From Erwinia pyri (GTDB taxonomy: Bacteria; Pseudomonadota; Gammaproteobacteria; Enterobacterales; Enterobacteriaceae): DNA of 64,000 nucleotides. This document shows positions 14,271 to 23,197 of this stretch, piece by piece. Below the pieces are notes generated by a model. The model was not told where the DNA came from, did not search any database, and worked only from the letters and a program-made list of their open reading frames with translations. Position 1 is the stretch's first letter; each line of letters opens with the position of its first letter. Position numbers and translations under genes: made by a program. Where the stretch lies: assembly GCF_030758455.1 (NCBI RefSeq), contig NZ_CP132353.1:806001-870000 (forward strand). Direction: 5' to 3'.

Positions 14271-15073
14271 AGGGCATCCCCTTTGGTATTTTTTTCCAGC
14301 CGACGCGCCAGCAGTGCAATCGGGTAGCAGTAACAGAAAAACATCAGCAGCACGGTGGCATAGAAGTAAACCAGCGAGCTTTCGCTTTCGGTCGCCAGCG
14401 TGGTACGCAGCAGCGTCACTACTTCCTGCACGCCAGTCACGGTTGCCAGTGAGGTAGAGATGGTCAGCAGCGCATAGAGATTCATCCAGCCCGGAATGAT
14501 GCGGCGAAAGGCCTGAGGCAGGATCACCAGCCGGTAAATTTGCCAGTAGCTGTAGCCCAGAGAGCGTGCAGATTCCCACTGTCCGCTGTGGACAGACTGC
14601 ACCGCGCCACGGATCACTTCTGCGAAGTTGGCGGCGGTAGGCAGGCTCAGGCCAACAATCGCTTTGAACAGCGGCGAGAAGGTGAACGGGATGCCAAACA
14701 GCGTGGCGTGATAGGGCAACAGGTAGAGCATTGAGAACAGCAACACCAGCCATGGCGAGTTACGCAGAAAGTTCATCAGGGCGCGTGCAGGCAGACTCAG
14801 CCAGCGGCGTTTTGCCATCATCGTCAGGCCCAGCAGCAGGCCGAATACGGTAGAGATCGCCATGCTGACTACGCTGATGAAGATGTTCAGCACAAATCCA
14901 CCCGTCCACGGCCAGCCCTGCTGGCTGCCGGTCAGCAGTAGCGGCAGGCGCAGCCAGACCTGGTGCCATTCACCGCCTGGATCGTTAAAAATGCTGAACA
15001 GCAGGCCCATCAGCGCCAGCAGCATGAAAGCCTGTTTGGTGCGGCGTTTTTGCTTCAGATAAACGGCTTCCAT
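14267..15073 (-). CDS. Amino-acid ABC transporter permease (second subunit)
   Basis: 268-residue inner-membrane protein of the HisM/GlnP class, with five or so hydrophobic spans. The EAA loop SARSLGYSYWQIYRLVILPQ precedes the last spans and contacts the ATPase. GGAGG is correctly spaced before ATG 15073, so the longer frame starting at 15130 was not used. It begins two bases after the stop of the first permease and overlaps the ATPase start, so the three are translationally linked. A long first loop before the core (GGEWHQVWLRLP) is usual for permeases of this subfamily. Confidence 0.9.
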   Translation of the reverse strand: MEAVYLKQKRRTKQAFMLLALMGLLFSIFNDPGGEWHQVWLRLPLLLTGSQQGWPWTGGFVLNIFISVVSMAISTVFGLLLGLTMMAKRRWLSLPARALMNFLRNSPWLVLLFSMLYLLPYHATLFGIPFTFSPLFKAIVGLSLPTAANFAEVIRGAVQSVHSGQWESARSLGYSYWQIYRLVILPQAFRRIIPGWMNLYALLTISTSLATVTGVQEVVTLLRTTLATESESSLVYFYATVLLMFFCYCYPIALLARRLEKNTKGDAL

Positions 15074-15075
15074 GA

Positions 15076-15786
15076 TTAACCTCCGTAGCCAGGATAAGCC
15101 AGACGTCGCTCCACCCAGCCGATAAACCACACCAGCAGGCTGACCAGCACTACGTAAATCACCAGCACCAGCAGCATCACTTCCAGCGTGCGGAAAGTGT
15201 CGTTATAGATTTGCCCGGCGGCGTACATGAGCTCCGGCACGGTGATCACCGAAGCCTGAGAAGTGGTTTTAAACAGGTTGGTCAGCACGTTAGTCAGCGG
15301 CGGCAGGCAGATGCGTGAAGCGATGGGCGCCTGCACGTGGGTAAAGAGTCCCCAGCGTGAATAACCCAGCGAACGTGCGGCTTCCAGCGTGGCTTTTGGC
15401 ACCGCATCAAAGCCCGAACGAAACGCTTCAATGCAGAGCGCACCGCCAAACAGGCTGAGCGATACGGTTGCCGAGGCGAAGGCGCCGATCAGCGGCACCT
15501 GCAGCCCGGTAACCGGATCTTCCGTGGTAAAGCCGATCTGCGTCAGGGTAAAGTAGAAAAACAGCATCTGCAGCAGCGGCGGCGTATTGCGAAACAGCTC
15601 TACAAACAGCTCGATTAGCGCATCAAGCCAGGCGATTTTTAACGTTAACCCAAGCGCACCAGCAAGGCCGACCACGACGGCAATCGCTGAAGAGAGTGTC
15701 GCCAGCTCCAGCGTCTGCACAACGCCCTGGATCAGCCACTGTTGGTAGACCGGATCCAGCAGCCAGGAATAATCGAGTCCGAACAT
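15076..15786 (-). CDS. Amino-acid ABC transporter permease (first subunit)
   Basis: 236-residue HisQ/GlnP-like permease. It has a periplasmic N-terminus, about five transmembrane segments, the conserved ELFRNTPPLLQMLFFYF stretch, and the EAA loop AARSLGYSRWGLFTHVQAPI. It pairs with the second permease to form the membrane channel. It lies 17 bases after the binding-protein gene and directly before the second permease. The specificity class is polar or basic amino acids and opine-like compounds, and the true ligand is unknown. Confidence 0.9.
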   Translation of the reverse strand: MFGLDYSWLLDPVYQQWLIQGVVQTLELATLSSAIAVVVGLAGALGLTLKIAWLDALIELFVELFRNTPPLLQMLFFYFTLTQIGFTTEDPVTGLQVPLIGAFASATVSLSLFGGALCIEAFRSGFDAVPKATLEAARSLGYSRWGLFTHVQAPIASRICLPPLTNVLTNLFKTTSQASVITVPELMYAAGQIYNDTFRTLEVMLLVLVIYVVLVSLLVWFIGWVERRLAYPGYGG

Positions 15787-15803
15787 GGTTACGCTCCCGG
15801 CGG

Positions 15804-16619
15804 TTATTTGGCCGCGCGGGCGGCTTCTGCACGCTTAGCGATATAGTCAGACGGCGGCATGTGATAAGTGGTCTGCCACTCAACCAGCTTGTTCTCGCCT
15901 TCTGTTTTCACAATGGCTGCGTTAACAGCTTTTTTAAAGGCGTCGTCACCTTTGCGTAAGCCGCCAGCCATTGGCTGGTACTCATAAGGGGTGATGGCGA
16001 TTTTATAACCGCTCCAGCCTGGTTCGCCCAGTTTGTTTTGCAGCGTAATATCATCAAATACCATCGCCACGCAGCGGTTATCCTGCAATGCCCGATAGGC
16101 TTCCGGCAGGGCGGTAAAGTTCACCAGTTGAATGCTGTATTTCTGCGTCAGCGTTTTGTTGTAATAAGAGCCCTGGATGCCGCAGACCTTCTGATTTTTC
16201 AGCTGTTCCCACTGGTTGAATTTGGCTTCTTTGCGCGCCAGTACGGAGGGGCCCGCTGCCAGTACGTACTGGTCAGTGAAGTCGATCTCTTTCTCGCGCT
16301 CAGGCGTAATGCCCAGCGTCGCCATGATCAGATCGATTTGGCCAGACTGAAGAAACTGAATGCGGTTGGAGGCGTTGACCGGCACCAGTTTGATTTTGTC
16401 AGGGGAACCCAGCAGATCAGCGGCGATGGCGCGGGCCAAATCTACTTCAAAACCCACCGTTTTACCTTCAGCGTTCATGAAGCCATAGGGCGGATAATCG
16501 TTTTTGATGCCTACGGTCAGTACGCCACGGCTTTTGATATCTTCAAGCGTGTCTGCGTGGGTGATGACAGGCGTCATAACCAGCAGGGAAAGCGTTAGCA
16601 GTGCGCGATGTTTATTCAT
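15804..16619 (-). CDS. Periplasmic solute-binding protein of an amino-acid ABC transporter
   Basis: 271 residues with a clear signal peptide (MNKHRALLTLSLLVMTP…ITHA, cleavage after about residue 22). A type 2 periplasmic-binding fold follows: DIKSRGVLTVGIKNDYPPYGF, the VGFEVDLARAIA segment, and IMATLGITPEREKEIDFTD in the hinge/ligand region. It captures the substrate for the following permeases. It is the first gene of the leftward operon, so the operon promoter lies in the 16620-16871 divergent region shared with the IclR gene. Confidence 0.92.
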   Translation of the reverse strand: MNKHRALLTLSLLVMTPVITHADTLEDIKSRGVLTVGIKNDYPPYGFMNAEGKTVGFEVDLARAIAADLLGSPDKIKLVPVNASNRIQFLQSGQIDLIMATLGITPEREKEIDFTDQYVLAAGPSVLARKEAKFNQWEQLKNQKVCGIQGSYYNKTLTQKYSIQLVNFTALPEAYRALQDNRCVAMVFDDITLQNKLGEPGWSGYKIAITPYEYQPMAGGLRKGDDAFKKAVNAAIVKTEGENKLVEWQTTYHMPPSDYIAKRAEAARAAK

Positions 16620-16843
16620 ATTTACATCCTTCCGGTGTAGTGATGATTGCAGATGGTTTTATCGTTATTCCCCCGGCGAGTAAGGCTCAGGTAGCTCTGT
16701 CCCGGCGGTAATGGGCCTGGCATTGTCCGGTTTTTATCTCCTGGCAAAGTGATTAAAAAAACCTCTCACTTGCCAACCGAGTGTGAAATCTGCTAGAAAT
16801 TTAGTCAATAAAAAACCACATACTGAAATCTTATAATTAAAAG

Positions 16844-16858
16844 TTCCACATTGTGGAA
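16844..16858. promoter_or_regulatory. Perfect palindrome, probable IclR-family operator
   Basis: TTCCACATTGTGGAA is a 7-1-7 perfect inverted repeat. It ends 13 bases before the IclR start codon, overlapping the expected leader, and lies in the divergent control region. Operators of IclR-family regulators are often short palindromes of this kind near their own gene. The neighbouring DNA is AT-rich, as in a promoter. Confidence 0.6.
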
Positions 16859-16871
16859 TTCTGGAGGGGCG

Positions 16872-17675
16872 ATGAGCGACGTTCAGGGGAAGAATGGCGT
16901 GCAGCTACTGGATCGTGCCGTGATGCTGATGGATCTGGTCGCTGATGTCGGCAGCGAGGGCGTGTCGTTGAAAACGCTGTGTGAGCTGTCCGGGCTAAAC
17001 AAAGTAACCTGCCACCGCATATTGAACTCGCTGGTGGACCATCAGCTGCTGCACAAAGCGCAGGGCGATAAGTGCTACCGGCTGGGAACCAAGCTGTTAA
17101 TTTTTGGTGCAAAAGCCGCGAAAGGGCCGGGGCTGCGTCGCCAGTTCCAGCCTGCGCTTGAGCGTTTGCGTAAGCTGACCGGCGAAACGGTGATGCTGAT
17201 GGCGCGTGACCGGGATGACTCCGTCTGTATCGACCGCTACGACAGCGATTTTCAGATGCAAACGCTAACCGGCTCGATTGGTGGCGCAGTCCCGCTGGGT
17301 CTTGGCCCCGGAAGCCTGGCGATCCTGTCGTTTATTGAGCCTGAAACGCAACAGGCTATTTTTGAACGGAATCTTAAGCGCCTGCATACCTGGCCGATCC
17401 TGACCAGGAGCAGGCTGCAGGCTCTGATCGAGCAAACCGCTGAGCAGGGATATGCATTTGATCCGGGGGAGCTACTGCCTGGCATTGGCGGAGTGGCCGT
17501 ACCGATCCGCGTGGCGGGCGCTGGCGTGGTCGGCTCGTTAGGGTTAACAGTGCTTTCACCGCGCCTGACGGCAGAAACCGTGCAGCGTTATGTCGCGCTG
17601 TTACAGGAAGAAGTGGCAAACGTCGAGCCGCTATTGAGCCCACTGGACACGCGCTTGCGGGCATCGCTGGGTTAA
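16872..17675 (+). CDS. IclR family transcriptional regulator
   Basis: 267 residues from ATG 16872, chosen because GGAGGGGCG lies just before it; an in-frame TTG at 16851 falls inside the palindrome and is unlikely. The N-terminal winged helix-turn-helix (VSLKTLCELSGLNKVTCHRILNSLVDH, about residues 31-57) is followed by the IclR effector domain (GETVMLMARDRDDSVCIDR, GLGPGSLAILSF, GIGGVAVPIRV). It is divergent from the ABC/oxidoreductase operon and upstream of the SDR and second oxidoreductase. It is the obvious regulator of both arms. Confidence 0.9.
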   Translation: MSDVQGKNGVQLLDRAVMLMDLVADVGSEGVSLKTLCELSGLNKVTCHRILNSLVDHQLLHKAQGDKCYRLGTKLLIFGAKAAKGPGLRRQFQPALERLRKLTGETVMLMARDRDDSVCIDRYDSDFQMQTLTGSIGGAVPLGLGPGSLAILSFIEPETQQAIFERNLKRLHTWPILTRSRLQALIEQTAEQGYAFDPGELLPGIGGVAVPIRVAGAGVVGSLGLTVLSPRLTAETVQRYVALLQEEVANVEPLLSPLDTRLRASLG

Positions 17676-17841
17676 CTTTTGCGTTAAGAACGGCGTGTTT
17701 ACAGAAGGAGGTTTCCTGAACTGCAAAAACGGTTGAACTTTGCCTTTGGTCACAAGTGCATCCGGTACGCTCAGAACGTGCATTTTTCAAACGGAGAAAG
17801 CTTTCTCCGTCATGATTCAGAACCTTTTCAAGGAGCATAAA

Positions 17842-18546
17842 ATGACGATTTCCAGCCGCCGCGTGGCGCTGATCAGTGGAGCAAGCCGGGGCATTGGTGC
17901 GGCTGTCGCCGCTAATTTATTGGCTAACGGCTGGGCCGTAAGCCTGGGATGCCGCACGCCTGACGAAGTTGAAAACAGCGATCCGGAACATAAGCTGGTA
18001 TGCAAATTTGATGCGCTGGAGGGGGCCACCGAAGATAGCTGGATTGCCGCCACGCTGGCGAAATTTGGCCGTATCGATGCGGTAGTGCATAACGCGGGCA
18101 TGATGCTGCCGGTTTCCGTACTTGCGGCCACCGATGAGGAGTTCGATAAAACGTTTGACGTCAACGTGAAATCGCCCATGCGTCTGAGCCGCAAGCTCTG
18201 GCCGCATTTAGTGGCCAGCGGCAACGGGCGTATTGTCACACTGGTTTCCCTCTCCGGTAAGCGCGTTCGCGGCGAACGTTCAAGCTTGTACGCCATGAGC
18301 AAATTTGCCGCGCTGGCGCTGGCGCACGGCCTGCGCCGCATTGGCGATGAGCAGGGCATCCGGTCAACCGCCATCTGCCCGGGCTATGTGGCGACCGATA
18401 TGGGGACTTCGCTCTCTGACGTCCCGGTTGAAAAAATGACCCAGCCCGAAGATCTGGCACATCTGGTGCGCACGGTTCTTGAGCTGCCGACCACCACCAG
18501 CATCGCGGAAATTCCGGTTAACTGGACCGTGGAAGATCAATACTAG
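17842..18546 (+). CDS. Short-chain dehydrogenase/reductase (SDR)
   Basis: 234 residues from ATG 17842, with AAGGAG before it. Cofactor motif is SGASRGIGAAVA near the N-terminus, NNAG-like HNAG in the middle, and the catalytic Tyr and Lys are in LYAMSKFA with a Ser about a dozen residues earlier. Classical SDR enzymes oxidise or reduce alcohols or ketones with NAD(P). An acidic residue after the second strand is not clear enough to choose NAD or NADP. It lies 11 bases before the second FAD oxidoreductase gene and probably works in the same catabolic route. Confidence 0.9.
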   Translation: MTISSRRVALISGASRGIGAAVAANLLANGWAVSLGCRTPDEVENSDPEHKLVCKFDALEGATEDSWIAATLAKFGRIDAVVHNAGMMLPVSVLAATDEEFDKTFDVNVKSPMRLSRKLWPHLVASGNGRIVTLVSLSGKRVRGERSSLYAMSKFAALALAHGLRRIGDEQGIRSTAICPGYVATDMGTSLSDVPVEKMTQPEDLAHLVRTVLELPTTTSIAEIPVNWTVEDQY

Positions 18547-18557
18547 GAGCGAATAAC

Positions 18558-19886
18558 ATGGGTCCAGGGGTCGATCTGTTGTCATCTTCGGAAAAATTTC
18601 CTTCGCAGGCGGAAGTTGTGGTCATTGGGGGAGGGATTATTGGCGTGGCCACGGCGCTTTCGCTGGCGCAGCGCGGGGTCCAGACGGTGCTGCTGGAAAA
18701 AGGCACCGTGGCCGCCGAGCAGTCCAGCCGGAACTGGGGCTGGTGCCGCCGCACCGGTCGCGATCTGCGTGAGCTGCCGCTGATCCACAAAAGTATGAAG
18801 ATGTGGGAAGCGATGAATGCTCTGGTCGGCAGCGAAACGGGCTTTCGTCGGGAAGGCATTCTCTATACCTCACGCACAGAGGAACAGCGCGCAAGGCATC
18901 TGCGCTGGGTTGAAGAGGCGCGGCACCACGATATCCACAGCGAAATGCTTTCCGTTGCGCAGGTCGGTGAGAAACTTCCCGGTCTGCAGGGTTCTGTTGT
19001 CGGCGGACTCTGGACACCACTTGATGGGCGGGCAGAACCGCAGAAAGCGACTCCGGCGATGGCGAAATATGCGATGTCGCTTGGCGTGAATCTTCAGCAA
19101 CACTGCGCGGTACGCACCATTGAACAGTCCGCCGGACGCGTGAGCCACGTTGTTACCGAGCATGGCGTGGTGAACTGCCAGTCCGTGGTAGTGGCAGGCG
19201 GTGCCTGGTCAAGAGTGCTGATGCAGGGAATGGGCATCGATCTGCCGCAGCTAAAGGTGCTCTCCACGGTGATGCGAACGCGTCCGGTACAGAGTGATAT
19301 CGCCTTTTGCGCCAGCTTTGGCAACGTGGCGCTGCGTAAACGGCTGGATGGCGGCCTGACGATAGCCAGCTCGGCGATTAACACCGCAGATATCACGCCT
19401 GACTCGCTGCGCTTTATGAAGGCGTTCTTTCCGGCCTTCTGGCACGAGCGTAGTTCTCTTCAGTTAAGAGTGGGCAAGCGATTTATTGAAGAGGCACTGC
19501 ACTGGCAGCCGGGTCATGCCGATAAAATCTCAATCTATGAGCGGATCAGGGTGCTGGATCCACACATTAACCCAGCGATTATCAGCCAGATGCTGGCAAG
19601 TTTGAAACAGTGGCTGCCATCGCTGGGTAAAGTGCAGGTTGCGCAAAGCTGGGGAGGCTTGATCGACACCATGCCGGATGCCATTCCTGTTATTTCCGGC
19701 GTGCCTTCATCGCCGGGGCTCTATCTGGCAACTGGATTCTCTGGCCACGGTTTCGGCATTGCGCCTGCCGCTGGTCAGCTGATGGCAGACCTGGTCACCA
19801 ACGTTACGCCAGTTGTCGATCCCAGCGCCTTCCGTTTGTCGCGTTTCAGTGACGGTGAGCAAATACGGGCACAGCACTGGTTATAG
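18558..19886 (+). CDS. FAD-dependent oxidoreductase (DadA-like)
   Basis: 442 residues. The Rossmann site is VVVIGGGIIGVATALSLAQR (about 20-39), with EKGTVAAEQSSRNWGWCRR next, the segment where related D-amino-acid dehydrogenases and sarcosine-type oxidases carry FAD contacts. The C-terminal LYLATGFSGHGFGIAPAAG closes the FAD site. AGGAG is 9 bases ahead of the ATG. This is the second DAO-superfamily enzyme of the cluster and is only distantly like the leftward one, so the two probably act on different steps. A terminator follows directly. Confidence 0.85.
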   Translation: MGPGVDLLSSSEKFPSQAEVVVIGGGIIGVATALSLAQRGVQTVLLEKGTVAAEQSSRNWGWCRRTGRDLRELPLIHKSMKMWEAMNALVGSETGFRREGILYTSRTEEQRARHLRWVEEARHHDIHSEMLSVAQVGEKLPGLQGSVVGGLWTPLDGRAEPQKATPAMAKYAMSLGVNLQQHCAVRTIEQSAGRVSHVVTEHGVVNCQSVVVAGGAWSRVLMQGMGIDLPQLKVLSTVMRTRPVQSDIAFCASFGNVALRKRLDGGLTIASSAINTADITPDSLRFMKAFFPAFWHERSSLQLRVGKRFIEEALHWQPGHADKISIYERIRVLDPHINPAIISQMLASLKQWLPSLGKVQVAQSWGGLIDTMPDAIPVISGVPSSPGLYLATGFSGHGFGIAPAAGQLMADLVTNVTPVVDPSAFRLSRFSDGEQIRAQHWL

Positions 19887-19895
19887 CCAGATTAA

Positions 19896-19942
19896 AGGTG
19901 CGATTTTATAAGCCGTGACGGCTCGACATCGCACCTGTTTTT
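19896..19942 (+). terminator. Rho-independent terminator after the FAD oxidoreductase gene
   Basis: AGGTGCGAT (19896-19904) and ATCGCACCT (19928-19936) form a 9-base stem with a second small hairpin in the loop, followed by GTTTTT. It ends the rightward IclR/SDR/oxidoreductase unit. Confidence 0.85.
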
Positions 19943-20325
19943 AAGCCGCTCCCCGTCTTGAACCGCAAAATAAAAAATGCCATGATTGCGGCCTTACTGA
20001 CGACTCCCGTCATTTCTCTCCTGAGGCCGCCGCTATGCCAGGTTCACTGCTGCTATCCAGCGACTGTTCCCGACATCACCCGATGCCGCGCGCCCGTCAC
20101 ATTCTGTCAAAAAAGAGTCACACCGTTCGGTGAGGTTTTCATACGCTTAACTCATGGCCATGCGTAAAAACAGACGCGATCTGATTTTACTGATGTCTAT
20201 CGGTTGAAGCCTGCACCCCTGGCTGTTCATCCTCCAGACACCTTTCGCCGGGCGAGGGCTGTTGCCGTTTCCCATTGCTGTGCCTTATGGCACCCACTCA
20301 TCCTTGCCGCTTAAGGATTTGTGTT
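19943..20325. other. speC upstream region
   Basis: About 380 bases without a supported gene. A 69-codon frame at 19958 lacks a ribosome site and resembles nothing I know. A small stem CACCG-TT-CGGTG at 20121-20132 followed by TTTT may be a weak stop signal. The speC promoter and any leader must lie here. Confidence 0.4.
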
Positions 20326-22476
20326 ATGACACCACTGAAAATTGCAGCCAGCACCACTGTGGCTATTCACCTCCAGACCGGACGCGAAGTCGTTACGCTG
20401 GAGAAAACCGATTTTACCGATGTGGCGGCAGTGGTCGTCTCGGTTGCCGACTCCAGATCCGGCATGCTGGCGCTGCTGCGGCATACCGGCTTCAATCTGC
20501 CGGTCTTTATTTCGCTCGATTATCCTGAACAGGCGCAAGAGCTGGAGTTGCCAGACAATGTCGGGCTGCTGGCTGGCGATGGGGATGACGCTATCAAGCT
20601 GGAAGCTGCCGCGGCGGAATACCAGAGCGAACTCCTGCCGCCCTTTTTCAACACACTGACCAAATATGTGGCGATGGACAACAGCACCTTTGCCTGTCCG
20701 GGCCATCAGGGCGGGGCGTTTTTCAAAAAGCACCCTGCCGGACGACAGTTTTTTGATTTCTTTGGTGAAAACGTTTTTCGTGCGGATATGTGCAATGCTG
20801 ACGTGAAGCTTGGCGATCTGCTGATCCATGAAGGCTCCGCCAAGCATGCCCAGAAATTTGCCGCCAAAGTGTTTAACGCGGATAAAACCTATTTCGTGCT
20901 GAACGGCACCTCCAGTGCCAATAAAGTGGTAACGAACGCGCTGCTGACGCGCGGCGATCTGGTGCTTTTCGACCGCAACAATCACAAATCTAACCATCAT
21001 GGCGCCCTTATCCAGGCGGGGGCCACGCCGGTTTATCTGGAAACGGCCCGCAACCCGTTTGGTTTTATCGGCGGCATTGATGCGCGCTGCTTTGATGAAG
21101 AGTACGTACGTAATCAGATCAAACAGGTTGCGCCGGAGCGGGCTGAGGAAGCACGGCCCTTCCGTCTGGCGGTGATCCAGCTTGGGACTTACGACGGCAC
21201 GGTCTATAACGCCCGTAAGGTGATCGACAGCATTGGGCACCTGTGCGACTACATCCTGTTTGACTCGGCATGGGTTGGCTATGAGCAGTTTATTCCGGTG
21301 ATGGAAGCCTGTTCTCCACTGCTTTTAGAGCTGAAGGAGAGCGACCCGGGCATTTTTGTTACGCAGTCGGTGCACAAGCAGCAGGCAGGCTTCTCGCAGA
21401 CTTCGCAGATCCACAAAAAAGATAACCATATTCGCGGGCAGCAGCGTTTTTGTAGCCACAAGCGCCTGAATAATGCGTTTATGCTGCACGCCTCAACCAG
21501 CCCGTTTTACCCGCTGTTTGCCGCGCTGGACGTCAATGCCAAAATGCATCAGGGCGAAGCGGGGCGCCGTCTGTGGCACGAGTGCGTGACGCTGGGAATT
21601 GATGCGCGAAAAGCGATTCTGGCCCGCTGCGAAATGATCAAACCCTTTATTCCTGATGAGGTGGATGGCAAGCCCTGGCAGGAGGCGAAAACTGAAACCA
21701 TCGCTTCAGATCCCCGCTATTTCAGCTTCGCCCCGCGGGCAGAGTGGCACGGCTTTGAGGGTTATGAAAAAGATCAGTATCTGATCGATCCCTGCAAGCT
21801 GTTGCTGACCACGCCCGGCATTGATGCCGCAACGGGGCAGTACGCCTCTTTTGGCGTCCCGGCGACGATTCTGGCTAACTATCTGCGCGAAAATGGCGTG
21901 GTGCCAGAAAAATGCGATCTCAACTCCATTCTGTTTTTGCTGACGCCGGCGGAGAGCGTGGAAAAAATGGCGTATCTGGTCGGCAAGCTGGCGCAGTTTG
22001 AACAGCATCTGAAACAGGATGCGTTATTGTCCGACGTGCTGCCCACCATCTACCGGAAAAATGCGAAGCGCTATGCAGGCTATACGCTGCGTCGTCTCTG
22101 TCTGGAGATGCATCAGCTCTACGTCAGCTACGGCGTGAAAGATTTGCAGAAGGCGATGTTCCGTCAGGAGAGCCTGCCGAAGGTAGTGATGAACCCGCAG
22201 GATGCCAACATTGAATTTATACGTGGCAACGTCGAGCTGGTGCCCATCGCTAAGGCGGAAGGGCGCATAGCTGCAGAAGGCGCTTTGCCTTATCCTCCGG
22301 GCGTGCTGTGCGTGGTGCCTGGCGAAGCCTGGGGCGGCGCGGTGCAACGCTACTTCCTGGCGCTGGAAGAGGGGCTTAATCTGCTGCCGGGCTTCTCGCC
22401 GGAACTGCAGGGCGTTTATGCCGAGGTGGATGAGCAGGGCGTTAAACGGCTCTATGGCTATATGATTAACGAGTAG
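20326..22476 (+). CDS. speC: Ornithine decarboxylase, constitutive
   Basis: 716-residue PLP enzyme, close to E. coli SpeC (711) from end to end. The wing domain (TDFTDVAAVVVSVADSRSG) is followed by the fold-type I core with the PLP-binding Lys in VTQSVHKQQAGFSQ and FACPGHQGGAFF before it. The product ends with the family's GFSPELQGVYAE and KRLYGYMINE. It makes putrescine from ornithine in the cytoplasm. I start at ATG 20326 after TAAGGATTT; an upstream in-frame ATG at 20275 gives a non-family extension. It stands alone in a region that in E. coli also adjoins tRNA-Phe. Confidence 0.96.
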   Translation: MTPLKIAASTTVAIHLQTGREVVTLEKTDFTDVAAVVVSVADSRSGMLALLRHTGFNLPVFISLDYPEQAQELELPDNVGLLAGDGDDAIKLEAAAAEYQSELLPPFFNTLTKYVAMDNSTFACPGHQGGAFFKKHPAGRQFFDFFGENVFRADMCNADVKLGDLLIHEGSAKHAQKFAAKVFNADKTYFVLNGTSSANKVVTNALLTRGDLVLFDRNNHKSNHHGALIQAGATPVYLETARNPFGFIGGIDARCFDEEYVRNQIKQVAPERAEEARPFRLAVIQLGTYDGTVYNARKVIDSIGHLCDYILFDSAWVGYEQFIPVMEACSPLLLELKESDPGIFVTQSVHKQQAGFSQTSQIHKKDNHIRGQQRFCSHKRLNNAFMLHASTSPFYPLFAALDVNAKMHQGEAGRRLWHECVTLGIDARKAILARCEMIKPFIPDEVDGKPWQEAKTETIASDPRYFSFAPRAEWHGFEGYEKDQYLIDPCKLLLTTPGIDAATGQYASFGVPATILANYLRENGVVPEKCDLNSILFLLTPAESVEKMAYLVGKLAQFEQHLKQDALLSDVLPTIYRKNAKRYAGYTLRRLCLEMHQLYVSYGVKDLQKAMFRQESLPKVVMNPQDANIEFIRGNVELVPIAKAEGRIAAEGALPYPPGVLCVVPGEAWGGAVQRYFLALEEGLNLLPGFSPELQGVYAEVDEQGVKRLYGYMINE

Positions 22477-22482
22477 GCAACG

Positions 22483-22504
22483 GGGGCCGCATGCGGCCCC
22501 TTTT
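22483..22504. terminator. Terminator between convergent speC and the TetR gene
   Basis: GGGGCCGCATGCGGCCCC (22483-22500) is a perfect GC-rich palindrome followed by TTTT. It lies 7 bases after the speC stop and just before the end of the convergent regulator gene, so it may serve both. Confidence 0.85.
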
Positions 22505-22510
22505 CAGCGA

Positions 22511-23128
22511 TTATTTTGCGTCTGAAACTGACAGCTTTTCATCTTCCCGCGCCTGACGCACTATCGCTTTAGCAATCCATTTGCCTATATCCTGCAGCTG
22601 GTCATTTGAGCAGCCCCAGATATCCTTCATCACCAGAAAAATCTCCGAGCCGTAAACCAGCGACAGCGACTGCACCACACGCTCCACCCTTTCCGGCGAC
22701 ATCTCCTGATTCAGCGGCTCGACAACGTGCTGCAGCAGCGCTTTACGATTGCCTCTGACCAGCTTCTCTTTCTCCGGGCGCTCGTTAGAGCGGGACTGCG
22801 CCCACTGCGTCAGCGAAAGGTGCAGCGCAGCGCGAAGCGTGCCTTCATGCTCCAGCATGCGCGGAAAAGCAAAGCCCAGCAGTTCATCAATGCGTTCGCT
22901 GGCATCCTCTTTTACCGGACGCCAGCTTTTGATAGGGCTTAGCGTTTCCGTCACGATGGCGGAAACCAGCGCGCTCTGCGTAGGGAAGTAGCGGTAGGCC
23001 GTGGCTCTGGAAAGCTGTGCCTCCTGAGCCACTTCGGTGATGGATGGAAACGCGCCGCTGTCGAACATTTTCATGGCGGTCTCGATCAGTAAACGACGTG
23101 TTCTTGCTCTTGTAGCGGTTAGTGTCAT
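22511..23128 (-). CDS. TetR family transcriptional regulator
   Basis: 205 residues from ATG 23128. The ribosome site is weak, and a longer frame opens upstream without family resemblance. The N-terminal DNA-binding domain is TRARTRRLLIETAMKMF then ITEVAQEAQLSRATAYRYFPT (helix-turn-helix, residues about 28-48). The C-terminal ligand domain is divergent, as usual. It is divergent from the Tm-1-like/TIM-barrel pair and most likely represses it. A possible operator lies just upstream of its start. Confidence 0.88.
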   Translation of the reverse strand: MTLTATRARTRRLLIETAMKMFDSGAFPSITEVAQEAQLSRATAYRYFPTQSALVSAIVTETLSPIKSWRPVKEDASERIDELLGFAFPRMLEHEGTLRAALHLSLTQWAQSRSNERPEKEKLVRGNRKALLQHVVEPLNQEMSPERVERVVQSLSLVYGSEIFLVMKDIWGCSNDQLQDIGKWIAKAIVRQAREDEKLSVSDAK

Positions 23129-23182
23129 AACCCCAGCGGAATCCCTTTGCTCCACAATAACCTCATTTGTCCGGTTAAATCT

Positions 23183-23197
23183 GCTTGCTGTACAAGC
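23183..23197. promoter_or_regulatory. Inverted repeat, possible TetR-regulator operator
   Basis: GCTTG-CTGTA-CAAGC is a 5-5-5 inverted repeat between the divergent regulator and Tm-1-like genes. A second one, TTGAT-TT-ATCAA, lies at 23309-23320 nearer the target gene. Either could be the operator. Support is by position and symmetry only. Confidence 0.35.

Noticed and set aside
13521..14753. A 410-codon frame covering the ABC ATPase with a long N-terminal extension
   Set aside because: The first 160 codons are a shadow of the second permease. The ATPase family starts at ATG 14270, which overlaps the permease stop.
16851..16871. TTG start giving a seven-residue longer IclR protein
   Set aside because: It lies inside the palindromic operator and lacks a ribosome site, while ATG 16872 has GGAGGGG in front.
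19958..20167. A 69-codon frame upstream of speC
   Set aside because: No ribosome binding site; the hydrophobic start is short and the rest resembles nothing. Treated as part of the leader region.
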